Positions 39,946 through 52,732 of a stretch of DNA of 64,000 bases are shown here, piece by piece. Each line of letters begins with the position of its first letter. The first letter of the stretch is position 1. The DNA is from Channa striata (Eukaryota > Chordata > Actinopteri > Anabantiformes > Channidae), in NCBI GenBank assembly GCA_033026295.1, contig JAUPFM010000062.1:117919-181918 (forward strand). The letters run 5' to 3'. A model generated the notes under the pieces. It was not told the DNA's origin, searched no databases, and saw only the letters and a list, made by a program, of their open reading frames with translations. The translations under genes were made by a program, and so were the position numbers.

Positions 39946-42306
39946 AATCTTGTATTGAACAATTTCTGCACCAAAGTCAAATAAAACTGTGTTTGCCTTC
40001 TTATTTAGCCTTAATCCAGTCAGCAGAACATAAAAACAAGCTTGTGGGATGTTTCATTAAAAGACAGTAAATGCATGTAATTCAAGCATCCTTTTATGCT
40101 CGCAATCGCCTTTTCTCAGCGAGAAATGCTGTTTTGAAGCAAAGCTTGTATTGAACAAATTCTGCACCAAACTCAAATAAAACTGTGTCTGCCTTCTTAT
40201 TTAGCCTAAATCCAGTCAGCAGAATATAAAAACAAGCTTGTGGGATGTTTCCTTAAAAGACAGTAAATGCATGTAATTCAAGCATCCTTTTATGCTCTAA
40301 TCGCCATTTCTCAGCGAGAAAATGCTGTTTTGAAGCCAAGCTTGTACTGAACAATTTCTGCACCAAAGTCAAATAAAACTGTGTTTGCCTTCTTATTTAG
40401 CCTAAATCCAGTCAGCAGAACATAAAAACAAGCTTGTGGGATGTTTCATTAAAAGACAGTAAATGCATGTAATTCAAGCATCCTTTTATGCTCGCAATCG
40501 CCTTTTCTCAGCGAGAAATGCTGTTTTGAAGCAAAGCTTGTATTGAACAATTTCTGCACCAAACTCAAATAAAACTGTGTCTGCCTTCCTTTTTAGCCTA
40601 AATCCACTCAGGAGAGACTGAAAATAAGCTTGTGGGATGTTTCCTTAAAAGACAGTAAATGCATGTAATTCAAGCATCCTTTTATCCTCGCAATCGCCTT
40701 TTCTCAGCGAGAAAATGCTGTTTTGAAGCCAATCTTGTATTGAACAAATTCTGCACCAAACTCAAATAAAACTGTGTCTGTCTTCTTATTTAGCCTAAAT
40801 CCAGTCAGCAGAATATAAAAACAAGCTTGTGGGATGTTTCCTTAAAAGACAGTAAATGCATGTAATTCAAGCACCCTTTTATGCTCGCAATCGCCTTTTC
40901 TCAGCGAGAAAATGCTGTTTTGAAGCCAAGCTTGTATTGAACAATTTCTGCACCAAACTCAAATAAAACCGTGTCTGCCTTCTTATTTAGCGTAAATCCA
41001 CTCAGGAGAGACTGAAAATAAGCTTGTGGGATGTTTCCTTAAAAGACAGTAAATGGATGTAATGCAAGTATCCTTTTATGCTCGTTATCGCCTTTTCTAA
41101 GCGAGAAAATGCTGTTTTGAAGCCAATCTTGTATTGAACAATTTCTGCACCAAACTCAAATAAAACTGTGTCTGCCTTCTTATTTAGCCTAAATCCAGTC
41201 AGCAGAATATAAAAACAAGCTTGTGGGATGTTTCCTTAAAAGACAGTAAATGCATGTAATTCAAGAATCCTTTTATGCTCGTAATCGCCTTTTCACAGCG
41301 AGAAAATGCTGTTTTGAAGCCAAGCTTGTATTGAACAATTTCTGCACCAAACTCAAATAAAACTGTGTCTGCCTTCTTATTTAGCCTTAATCCACTCAGG
41401 AGAGACTGAAAATAAACTTGTGGGATGTTTCCTTAAAAGACAGTAAATGCATGTAATTCAAGCATCCTTTTATGCTCGAAATCGCCTTTTCTCAGCGAGA
41501 AAATGCTGTTTTGAAGCCAATCTTGTATTGAACAATTTCTGCACCAAACTCAAATAAAACTGTGTCTGCCTTCTTATTAAGCCTAAATCCAGTCAGCAGA
41601 ATATAAAAACAAGCTTGTGGGATGTTTCCTTTAAAGACAGTAAATGCATGTAATTCAAGCATCCTTTTATGCTCGTTATAGCCTTTTCACAGCGAGAAAA
41701 TGCTGTTTTGAAGCAAAGCTTGTATTGAACAATTTCTGCACCAAACTCAAATAAAACCGTGTCTGCCTTCTTATTTAGCGTAAATCCACCCAGAAGAGAC
41801 TGAAAATAAGCTTTTGGGATGTTTCCTTAAAAGACAGTAAATGCATGTAATTCAAGCATCCTTTTATTCTCGCAATCGCCTTTTCTCAGCGAGAAAATGC
41901 TGTTTTGAAGCCAAGCTTGTATTGAACAATTTCTGCACCAAACTCAAATAAAACTGTGTCTGCCTTCTTATTTAGCCTAAATCCAGTCAGCAGAACATAA
42001 AAACAAGCATGTGGGATGTATCCTTAAAAGAGAGTAAATGCATGTAATTCAAGCATCCTTTTATGCTCGCAATCGCCTTTTCTCAGTGAGAAAATGCTGT
42101 TTTGAAGCCAATCTTCTATTGAACAATTTCTGCACCAAAGTAAAATAAAACTGTGTCTGCATTCTTATTTAGCCTAAATCCACTCAGGAGAGACTGAAAA
42201 TAAGCTTGTGGGATGTTTCCTTAAAAGACACTAAATGCATGTAAATCAAGCATCCTTTTATGCTCGCAATCGCCTTTTCTCAGCGAGAAAATGCTGTTTT
42301 GAAGCC
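39946..42306 (+). repeat. Higher-order block N-M-K(a,d,e)
   Basis: N occupies 39946-40730 and M 40731-41715 (copy 6, all five monomers), followed by K monomers a, d and e with b and c missing. The M monomer with GAATCC reads CTCGTAATCG at about 41280, where copies 1-3 read CTCGCAATCG. N monomer 2 reads GCTCTAATCGCCATT at about 40296, also unlike its relatives. Confidence 0.65.
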
Positions 42307-45300
42307 AAGCTTGTATTGAACAATTTCTGCACCAAACTCAAATAAAACTGTGTTTGCCTTCTTATTTAGCCTTAATCCAGTCAGCAGAACATAAAAACAA
42401 GCTTGTGGGATGTTTCATTAAAAGACAGTAAATGCATGTAATTCAAGCATCCTTTTATGCTCATAATCGCCTTTTCTCAGCGAGAAATGCTGTTTTGAAG
42501 CAAAGCTTGTATTGAACAAATTCTGCACCAAACTCAAATAAAACTGTGTCTGCCTTCTTATTTAGCCTAAATCCAGTCAGCAGAATATAAAAACAAGCTT
42601 GTGGGATGTTTCCTTAAAAGACAGTAAATGCATGTAATTCAAGCATCCTTTTATGCTCATAATCGCCTTTTCTCAGCGAGAAAATGCTGTTTTGAAGCCA
42701 AGCTTGTACTGAACAATTTCTGCACCAAAGTCAAATAAAACTGTGTTTGCCTTCTTATTTAGCCTAAATCCACTCAGGAGAGACTGAAAATAAGCTTGTG
42801 GGATGTTTCCTTAAAAGACAGTAAATGCATGTAATTCAAGTATCCTTTTATGCTCGTAATCGCCTTTTCTCAGCGAGAAAATGCTGTTTTGAAGCCAAGC
42901 TTGTATTGAACAATTTCTGCACCAAACTCAAATAAAACTGTGTCTGCCTTCCTTTTTAGCCTAAATCCACTCAGGACAGACTGAAAATAAGCTTGTGGGA
43001 TGTTTCCTTAAAAGACAGTAAATGCATGTAATTCAAGCATCCTTTTATGCTCATAATCGCCTTTTCTCAGCGAGAAAATGCTGTTTTGAAGCCAAGCTTG
43101 TATTGAACAATTTCTGCACCAAACTCAAATAAAACTGTGTCTGCCTTCTTATTTAGCCTAAATCCAGTCAGCAGAATATAAAAACAAGCTTGTGGGATGT
43201 TTCCTTAAAAGACAGTAAATGCATGTAATTCAAGCATCCTTTTATGCTCGCAATCGCCTTTTCTTAGCGAGAAAATGCTGTTTTGAAGCCAAGCTTGTAT
43301 TGAACAATTTCTGCACCAAACTCAAATAAAACTGTGTCTGCCTTCTTATTTAGCCTAAATCCACTCAGGAGAGACTGAAAATAAGCTTGTGGATGTTTCC
43401 TTAAAAGACAGTAAATGCATGTAATTCAAGCATCCTTTAATGCTCGAATCGCCTTTTCTCAGCGAGAAAATGGTGTTTTGAAGCCAAGCTTGTATTGAAC
43501 AATTTCTGCACCAAAAGTCAAATAAAACTGTGTCTGCCTTCCTTTTTAGCATAAATCCACTCAGGAGAGACTGAAAATAAGCTTGTGGGATGTTTCCTTA
43601 AAAGACAGTAAATGCATGTAAATCAAGCATCCTTTTTTGCTGCAATCGCCTTTTCTCAGCGAGAAAATGCTGTTTTGAAGCCAAGCTTGTATTGAACAAT
43701 TTCTGCACCAAAGTCAAATAAAACTGTGTCTGCCTTCTTATTTAGCCTAAATCCAGTCAGCAGAATATAAAAACAAGCTTGTGGGATGTTTCCTTTAAAG
43801 ACAGTAAATGCATGTAATTCAAGCATCCTTTTATGCTCGTTATCGCCTTTTCACAGCGAGAAAATGCTGTTTTGAAGCAAAGCTTGTATTGAACAATTTC
43901 TGCACCAAACTCAAATAAAACTGTGTCTGCCTTCTTATTTAGCCTTAATCCACTCAGGAGAGACTGAAAATAAACTTGTGGGATGTTTCCTTAAAAGACA
44001 GTAAATGCATGTAATTCAAGCATCCTTTTATCCTCGCAATCGCCTTTTCTCAGCGAGAAAATGCTGTTTTGAAGCCAATCTTGTATTGAACAATTTCTGC
44101 ACCAAACTCAAATAAAACCGTGTCTGCCTTCTTATTTAGATTAAATCCAGTCAGCAGAATATAAAAACAAGCTTGTGGGATGTTTCCTTAAAAGACAGTA
44201 AATGCATGTAATTCAAGCATCCTTTTATGTTCATAATCGCCTTTTCTCAGCGAGAAAATGCTGTTTTGAAGCCAATCTTGTATTGAACAATTTCTGAACC
44301 AAACTCAAATAAAACTGTGTCTGCCTTCTTATTTAGCCTAAATCCACTCAGGAGAGACTGAAAATAAGCTTGTGGGATGTTTCCTTAAAAGACAGTAAAT
44401 GCATGTAATTCAAGCATCCTTTTATGCTCGCAATCGCCTTTTCTCAGCGAGAAAATGCTGTTTTGAAGCCAATCTTGTATTGAACAATTTCTGCACCAAA
44501 CTCAAATAAAACTGTGTCTGCCTTCTTATTTAGCCTAAATCCACTCAGGAGAGACTGAAAATAAGCTTGTGGGATGTTTCCTTAAAAGACAGTAAATGCA
44601 TGTAATTCAAGCATCCTTTTATGCCTTAATCGCCTTTTCTCAGCGAGAAAATGCTGTTTTGAAGCAAAGCTTGAATTGAACAATTTCTGCACCAAACTCA
44701 AATAAAACCGTGTCTGCCTTCTTATTTAGCGTAAATCCACCCAGAAGAGACTGAAAATAAGCTTTTGGGATGTTTCCTTAAAAGACAGTAAATGCATGTA
44801 ATTCAAGCATCCTTTTATGCTCGTAATCGCCTTTTCTCAGCGAGAAAATGCTGTTTTGAAGCCAATCTTGTATAGAACAATTTCTGCACCAAACTCAAAT
44901 AAAACTGTGTCTGCCTTCTTATTTAGCCTAAATCCAGTCAGCAGATTATAAAAACAAGCTTGTGGGATGTTTCCTTAAAAGACAGTAAATGCATGTAATT
45001 CAAGCATCCTTTTATGCTCGCAATCGCCTTTTCTCAGCGAGAAAATGCTGTTTATAAGCCAAGCTTGTATTGAACAATTTCTGCACCAAACTCAAATAAA
45101 ACTGTGTCTGCCTTCTTATTTAGCCTAAATCCAGTCAGCAGAACATAAAAACAAGCATGTGGGATGTATCCTTAAAAGAGAGTAAATGCATGTAATTCAA
45201 GCATCCTTTTATGCTCATAATCGCCTTTTCTCAGTGAGAAAATGCTGTTTTGAAGCCAATCTTCTATTGAACAATTTCTGCACCAAAGTAAAATAAAACT

Positions 45301-48300
45301 GTGTCTGCATTCTTATTTAGCCTAAATCCACTCAGGAGAGACTGAAAATAAGCTTGTGGGATGTTTCCTTAAAAGACACTAAATGCATGTAAATCAAGCA
45401 TCCTTTTATGCTCGCAATCGCCTTTTCTCAGCGAGAAAATGCTGTTTTGAAGCCAAGCTTGTATTGAACAATTTCTGCACCAAACTCAAATAAAACTGTG
45501 TCTGCCTTCTTATTTAGCCTAAATCCACTCAGGAGAGACTGAAAATAAGCTTGTGGGATGTTTCTTTAAAAGACAGTAAATGCATGTAATTCAAGCATCC
45601 TTTTATGCTCATAATCGCCTTTTCTCAGCGAGAAAATGCTGTTTTGAAGCCAAGCTTGTATTGAACAATTTCTGCACCAAACTCAAATAAAACTGTGTCT
45701 GCCTTCTTATTTAGCCTAAATCCAGTCAGCAGAATATAAAAACAAGCTTGTGGGATGTTTCCTTAAAAGACAGTAAATGCATGTAATTCAAGCATCCTTT
45801 TTATGCTCATAATCGCCTTTTCACAGCGAGAAAATGCTGTTTTGAAGCCAAGCTTGTATTGAACAATTTCTGCACCAAACTCAAATAAAACTGTGTCTGC
45901 CTTCTTATTTAGCCTTAATCCACTCAGGAGAGACTGAAAATAAACTTGTGGGATGTTTCCTTAAAAGACAGTAAATGCATGTAATTCAAGCATCCTTTTA
46001 TCTCGCAATCGCCTTTTCTCAGCGAGAAAATGCTGTTTTGAAGCCAAGCTTGTATTGAACAATTTCTGCACCAAACTCAAATAAAACTGTGTCTGCCTTC
46101 TTATTAAGCCTAAATCCAGTCAGCAGAATATAAAAACAAGCTTGTGGGATGTTTCCTTAAAAGACAGTAAATGCATGTAATTCAAGCATCCTTTTATGCT
46201 CGTAATCGCCTTTTCTCAGCGAGAAAATGCTGTTTTGAAGCCAAGCTTGTATTGAACAATTTCTGCACCAAACTCAAATAAAACTGTGTCTGCCTTCTTA
46301 TTTAGCCTAAATCCACTCAGGGAGACTGAAAATAAGCGTGTGGGATGTTTCCTTAAAAGACAGTAAATGCATGTAATTCAAGCATCCTTTTGTGCTGTAA
46401 TCGCCTTTTCTCAGCGAGAAAATGCTGTTTTGAAGCCAAGCTTGTATTGAACAATTTCTGCACCAAAGTCAAATAAAACTGTGTCTGCCTTCTTATTTAG
46501 CCTAAATCCAGTCAGCAGAATATAAAAACAAGCTTGTGGGATGTTTCCTTAAAAGACAGTAAATGCATGTAATTCAAGCATCCTTTCATGCTGCAATCGC
46601 CTTTTCTCAGCGAGAAAATGCTGTTTTGAAGCCAATCTTGTATTGAACAATTTCTGCACCAAATTCAAATAAAACTGTGTCTGCCTTCTTATTTAGCCTA
46701 AATCCACTCAGGAGAGACTGAAAATAAGCTTGTGGGATGTTTCCTTAAAAGACAGTAAATGCATGTAATTCAAGCATCCTTTTATGCTCGCAATCGCCTT
46801 TTCTCAGCGAGAAAATGCTGTTTTGAAGCAAAGCTTGAATTGAACAATTTCTGCACCAAACTCAAATAAAACCGTGTCTGCCTTCTTATTTAGCGTAAAT
46901 CCACCCAGAAGAGACTGAAAATAAGCTTGTGGGATGTTTCCTTTAAAGACAGTAAATGCATGTAATTCAAGCATCCTTTTATGCTCGTTATCGCCTTTTC
47001 ACAGCGAGAAAATGCTGTTTTGAAGCAAAGCTTGTATTGAACAATTTCTGCACCAAACTCAAATAAAACTGTGTCTGCCTTCTTATTTAGCCTTAATCCA
47101 CTCAGGAGAGACTAAAAATAAACTTGTGGGATGTTTCCTTAAAAGACAGTAAATGCATGTAATTCAAGCATCCTTTTATCCTCGCAATCGCCTTTTCTCA
47201 GCGAGAAAATGCTGTTTTGAAGCCAATCTTGTATTGAACAATTTCTGCACCAAACTCAAATAAAACCGTGTCTGCCTTCTTATTTAGATTAAATCCAGTC
47301 AGCAGAATATAAAAACAAGCTTGTGGGATGTTTCCTTAAAAGACAGTAAATGCATGTAATTCAAGCATCCTTTTATGTTCATAATCGCCTTTTCTCAGCG
47401 AGAAAATGCTGTTTTAAGCCAATCTTGTATTGAACAATTTCTGAACCAAACTCAAATAAAACTGTGTCTGCCTTCTTATTTAGCCTAAATCCACTCAGGA
47501 GAGACTGAAAATAAGCTTGTGGGATGTTTCCTTAAAAGACAGTAAATGCATGTAATTCAAGCATCCTTTTATGCTGCAATCGCCTTTTCTCAGCGAGAAA
47601 ATGCTGTTTTGAAGCCAAGCTTGTATTGAACAATTTCTGCACCAAACTCAAATAAAACTGTGTCTGCCTTCTTATTTAGCCTAAATCCAGTCAGCAGAAT
47701 ATAAAAACAAGCTTGTGGGATGTTTCCTTAAAAGACAGTAAATGCATGTAATTCAAGCATCCTTTCATGCTGCAATCGCCTTTTCTCAGCGAGAAAATGC
47801 TGTTTTGAAGCCAATCTTGTATTGAACAATTTCTGCACCAAATTCAAATAAAACTGTGTCTGCCTTCTTATTTAGCCTAAATCCACTCAGGAGAGACTGA
47901 AAATAAGCTTGTGGGATGTTTCCTTAAAAGACAGTAAATGCATGTAATTCAAGCATCCTTTTATGCTCGTAATCGCCTTTTCTCAGCGAGAAAATGCTGT
48001 TTTGAAGCAAAGCTTGAATTGAACAATTTCTGCACCAAACTCAAATAAAACCGTGTCTGCCTTCTTATTTAGCGTAAATCCACCCAGAAGAGACTGAAAA
48101 TAAGCTTTTGGGATGTTTCCTTAAAAGACAGTAAATGCATGTAATTCAAGCATCCTTTTATGCTCGCAATGGCCTTTTCTCAGCGAGAAAATGCTGTTTT
48201 GAAGCCAATCTTGTATAGAACAATTTCTGCACCAAACTCAAATAAAACTGTGTCTGCCTTCTTATTTAGCCTAAATCCAGTCAGCAGAATATAAAAACAA

Positions 48301-49585
48301 GCTTGTGGGATGTTTCCTTAAAAGACAGTAAATGCATGTAATTCAAGCATCCTTTTATGCTCTTAATCGCCTTTTCTCAGCGAGAAAATGCTGTTTTGAA
48401 GCCAAGCTTGTATTGAACAATTTCTGCACCAAACTCAAATAGAACTTTGTCTGCCTTCTTATTTAGCCTAAATCCAGTCAGCAGAACATAAAAACAAGCA
48501 TGTGGGAAGTTTCCTTAAAAGACAGTAAATGCATGTAATTCAAGCATCCTTTTATGCTCTTAATCGCCTTTTCTCAGCGAGAAAATGCTGTTTTGAAGCC
48601 AAGCTTGTATTGAACAATTTCTGCACCAAATTCAAATAAAACTGTGTCTGCCTTCTTATTTAGCGTAAATCCACCCAGAAGAGACTGAAAATAAGCTTGT
48701 GGGATGTTTCCTTAAAAGACAGTAAATGCATGTAATTCAAGCATCCTTTTATGCTCGCAATCGCCTTTTCTCAGCGAGAAAATGCTGTTTTGAAGCAAAG
48801 CTTGAATTGAACAATTTCTGCACCAAACTCAAATAAAACCGTGTCTGCCTTCTTATTTAGCGTAAATCCACCCAGAAGAGACTGAAAATAAGCTTTTGGG
48901 ATGTTTCCTTAAAAGACAGTAAATGCATGTAATTCAAGCATCCTTTTATGCTCGCAATGGCCTTTTCTCAGCGAGAAAATGCTGTTTTGAAGCCAATCTT
49001 GTATAGAACAATTTCTGCACCAAACTCAAATAAAACTGTGTCTGCCTTCTTATTTAGCCTAAATCCAGTCAGCAGAATATAAAAACAAGCTTGTGGGATG
49101 TTTCCTTAAAAGACAGTAAATGCATGTAATTCAAGCATCCTTTTATTCTCGCAATCGCCTTTTCTCAGCGAGAAAATGCTGTTTTGAAGCCAAGCTTGTA
49201 TTGAACAATTTCTGCACCAAACTCAAATAGAACTTTGTCTGCCTTCTTATTTAGCCTAAATCCAGTCAGCAGAACATAAAAACAAGCATGTGGGAAGTTT
49301 CCTTAAAAGAGAGTAAATGCATGTAATTCAAGCATCCTTTTATTCTCGCAATCGCCTTTTCTCAGCGAGAAAATGCTGTTTTGAAGCCAAGCTTGTATTG
49401 AACAATTTCTGCACCAAACTCAAATAAAACTGTGTCTGCCTTCTTATTTAGCCTAAATCCAGTCAGCAGAACATAAAAACAAGCATGTGGGATGTATCCT
49501 TAAAAGAGAGTAAATGCATGTAATTCAAGCATCCTTTTATGCTCGCAATCGCCTTTTCTCAGTGAGAAAATGCTGTTTTGAAGCC

Positions 49586-50177
49586 AATCTTCTATTGAAC
49601 AATTTCTGCACCAAAGTAAAATAAAACTGTGTCTGTCTTCTTATTTAGCCTAAATCCAGTCAGCAGAATATAAAAACAAGCTTGTGGGATGTTTCCTTAA
49701 AAGACAGTAAATGCATGTAATTCAAGAATCCTTTTATGCTCGCAATCGCCTTTTCACAGCGAGAAAATGCTGTTTTGAAGCCAAGCTTGTATTGAACAAT
49801 TTCTGCACCAAACTCAAATAAAACTGTGTCTGCCTTCTTATTTAGCCTTAATCCACTCAGGAGAGACTGAAAATAAACTTGTGGGATGTTTCCTTAAAAG
49901 ACAGTAAATGCATGTAATTCAAGCATCCTTTTATGCTCGCAATCGCCTTTTCTCAGCGAGAAAATGCTGTTTTGAAGCCAAGCTTGTATTGAACAATTTC
50001 TGCACCAAAGTCAAAATAAAACTGTGTCTGCCTTCTTATTTAGCCTAAATCCAGTCAGCAGAATATAAAAACAAGCTTGTGGGATGTTTCCTTTAAAGAC
50101 AGTAAATGCATGTAATTCAAGCATCCTTTTATGCTCGTTATAGCCTTTTCACAGCGAGAAAATGCTGTTTTGAAGCA
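49586..50177 (+). repeat. Hybrid K/M block (3 monomers)
   Basis: The first monomer starts as K monomer e (TCTTCTATTG, AAGTAAAAT), continues with the M marker GTCTGTCTTC, and ends with GAATCC and TTTTCACAG of M monomer 3. The next two resemble M monomers 4 and 5. It is a recombinant of two cassettes. The same K-e/M-1 join occurs at 51750. Confidence 0.6.
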
Positions 50178-51749
50178 AAGCTTGTATTGAACAATTTCTG
50201 CACCAAACTCAAATAAAACTGTGTCTGCCTTCTTATTTAGATTAAATCCAGGCAGCAGAATATAAAAACAAGCTTGTGGGATGTTTCCTTAAAAGACAGT
50301 AAATGCATGTAATTCAAGCATCCTTTTATCTCGCAATCGCCTTTTCTCAGCGAGAAAATGCTGTTTTGAAGCCAATCTTGTATTGAACAATTTCTGCACC
50401 AAACTCAAATAAAACTGTGTCTGCCTTCTTATTTAGATTAAATCCAGTCAGCAGAATATAAAAACAAGCTTGTGGGATGTTTCCTTAAAAGACAGTAAAT
50501 GCATGTAATTCAAGCATCCTTTTATGTTCGAATCGCCTTTTCTCAGCGAGAAAATGCTGTTTTGAAGCCAATCTTGTATTGAACAATTTCTGAACCAAAC
50601 TCAAATAAAACTGTGTCTGCCTTCTTATTTAGCCTAAATCCACTCAGGAGAGACTGAAAATAAGCTTGTGGGATGTTTCCTTAAAAGACAGTAAATGCAT
50701 GTAAATCAAGCATCCTTTTATGCTCGCAATCGCCTTTTCTCAGCGAGAAAATGCTGTTTTGAAGCCAAGCTTGTATTGAACAATTTCTGCACCAAACTCA
50801 AATAAAACTGTGTCTGCCTTCTTATTTAGCCTAAATCCAGTCAGCAGAATATAAAAACAAGCTTGTGGGATGTTTCCTTAAAAGACAGTAAATGCATGTA
50901 ATTCAAGCATCCTTTCATGCTCGCAATCGCCTTTTCTCAGCGAGAAAATGCTGTTTTGAAGCCAATCTTGTATTGAACAATTTCTGCACCAAATTCAAAT
51001 AAAACTGTGTCTGCCTTCTTATTTAGCCTAAATCCACTCAGGAGAGACTGAAAATAAGCTTGTGGGATGTTTCCTTAAAAGACAGTAAATGCATGTAATT
51101 CAAGCATCCTTTTATTCTCGCAATCGCCTTTTCTCAGCGAGAAAATGCTGTTTTGAAGCAAAGCTTGAATTGAACAATTTCTGCACCAAACTCAAATAAA
51201 ACTGTGTCTGCCTTCTTATTTAGCGTAAATCCACCCAGAAGAGACTGAAAATAAGCTTTTGGGATGTTTCCTTAAAAGACAGTAAATGCATGTAATTCAA
51301 GCATCCTTTTATGCTCGCAATGGCCTTTTCTCAGAGAAAATGCTGTTTTGAAGCCAATCTTGTATAGAACAATTTCTGCACCAAACTCAAATAAAACTGT
51401 GTCTGCCTTCTTATTTAGCCTAAATCCAGTCAGCAGAATATAAAAACAAGCTTGTGGGATGTTTCCTTAAAAGACAGTAAATGCATGTAATTCAAGCATC
51501 CTTTTATTCTCGTTAATCGCCTTTTCTCAGCGAGAAAATGCTGTTTTGAAGCCAAGCTTGTATTGAACAATTTCTGCACCAAACTCAAATAAAACTGTGT
51601 CTGCCTTCTTATTTAGCCTAAATCCAGTCAGCAGAACATAAAAACAAGCATGTGGGATGTATCCTTAAAAGAGAGTAAATGCATGTAATTCAAGCATCCT
51701 TTTATGCTGTAATCGCCTTTTCTCAGTGAGAAAATGCTGTTTTGAAGCC

Positions 51750-52732
51750 AATCTTCTATTGAACAATTTCTGCACCAAAGTAAAATAAAACTGTGTCTGT
51801 CTTCTTATTTAGCCTAAATCCAGTCAGCAGAATATAAAAACAAGCTTGTGGGATGTTTCCTTAAAAGACAGTAAATGCATGTAATTCAAGCACCCTTTTA
51901 TGCTCGCAATCGCCTTTTCTCAGCGAGAAAATGCTGTTTTGAAGCCAAGCTTGTATTGAACAATTTCTGCACCAAACTCAAATAAAACCGTGTCTGCCTT
52001 CTTATTTAGCGTAAATCCACTCAGGAGAGACTGAAAATAAGCTTGTGGGATGTTTCCTTAAAAGACAGTAAATGGATGTAATGCAAGTATCCTTTTATGC
52101 TCGTTATCGCCTTTTCTAAGCGAGAAAATGCTGTTTTGAAGCCAATCTTGTATTGAACAATTTCTGCACCAAACTCAAATAAAACTGTGTCTGCCTTCTT
52201 ATTTAGCCTAAATCCAGTCAGCAGAATATAAAAACAAGCTTGTGGGATGTTTCCTTAAAAGACAGTAAATGCATGTAATTCAAGAATCCTTTTATGCTCA
52301 ATCGCCTTTTCACAGCGAGAAAATGCTGTTTTGAAGCCAAGCTTGTATTGAACAATTTCTGCACCAAACTCAAATAAAACTGTGTCTGCCTTCTTATTTA
52401 GCCTTAATCCACTCAGGAGAGACTGAAAATAAACTTGTGGGATGTTTCCTTAAAAGACAGTAAATGCATGTAATTCAAGCATCCTTTTATGCTCGCAATC
52501 GCCTTTTCTCAGCGAGAAAATGCTGTTTTGAAGCCAAGCTTGTATTGAACAATTTCTGCACCAAAGTCAAATAAAACTGTGTCTGCCTTCTTATTTAGCC
52601 TAAATCCAGTCAGCAGAATATAAAAACAAGCTTGTGGGATGTTTCCTTTAAAGACAGTAAATGCATGTAATTCAAGCATCCTTTTATGCTCGTTATAGCC
52701 TTTTCACAGCGAGAAAATGCTGTTTTGAAGCA
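51750..52732 (+). repeat. Cassette M, copy 7 (5 monomers)
   Basis: Its first monomer is a K-e/M-1 hybrid (TCTTCTATTG joined to GTCTGTCTTC). The GGATGTAATGC monomer is intact. The GAATCC monomer reads GCTCAATCG at about 52298, a three-base loss relative to copies 1-3. The fifth monomer has CCAAAGTC and lacks TTAAGCC. Confidence 0.6.
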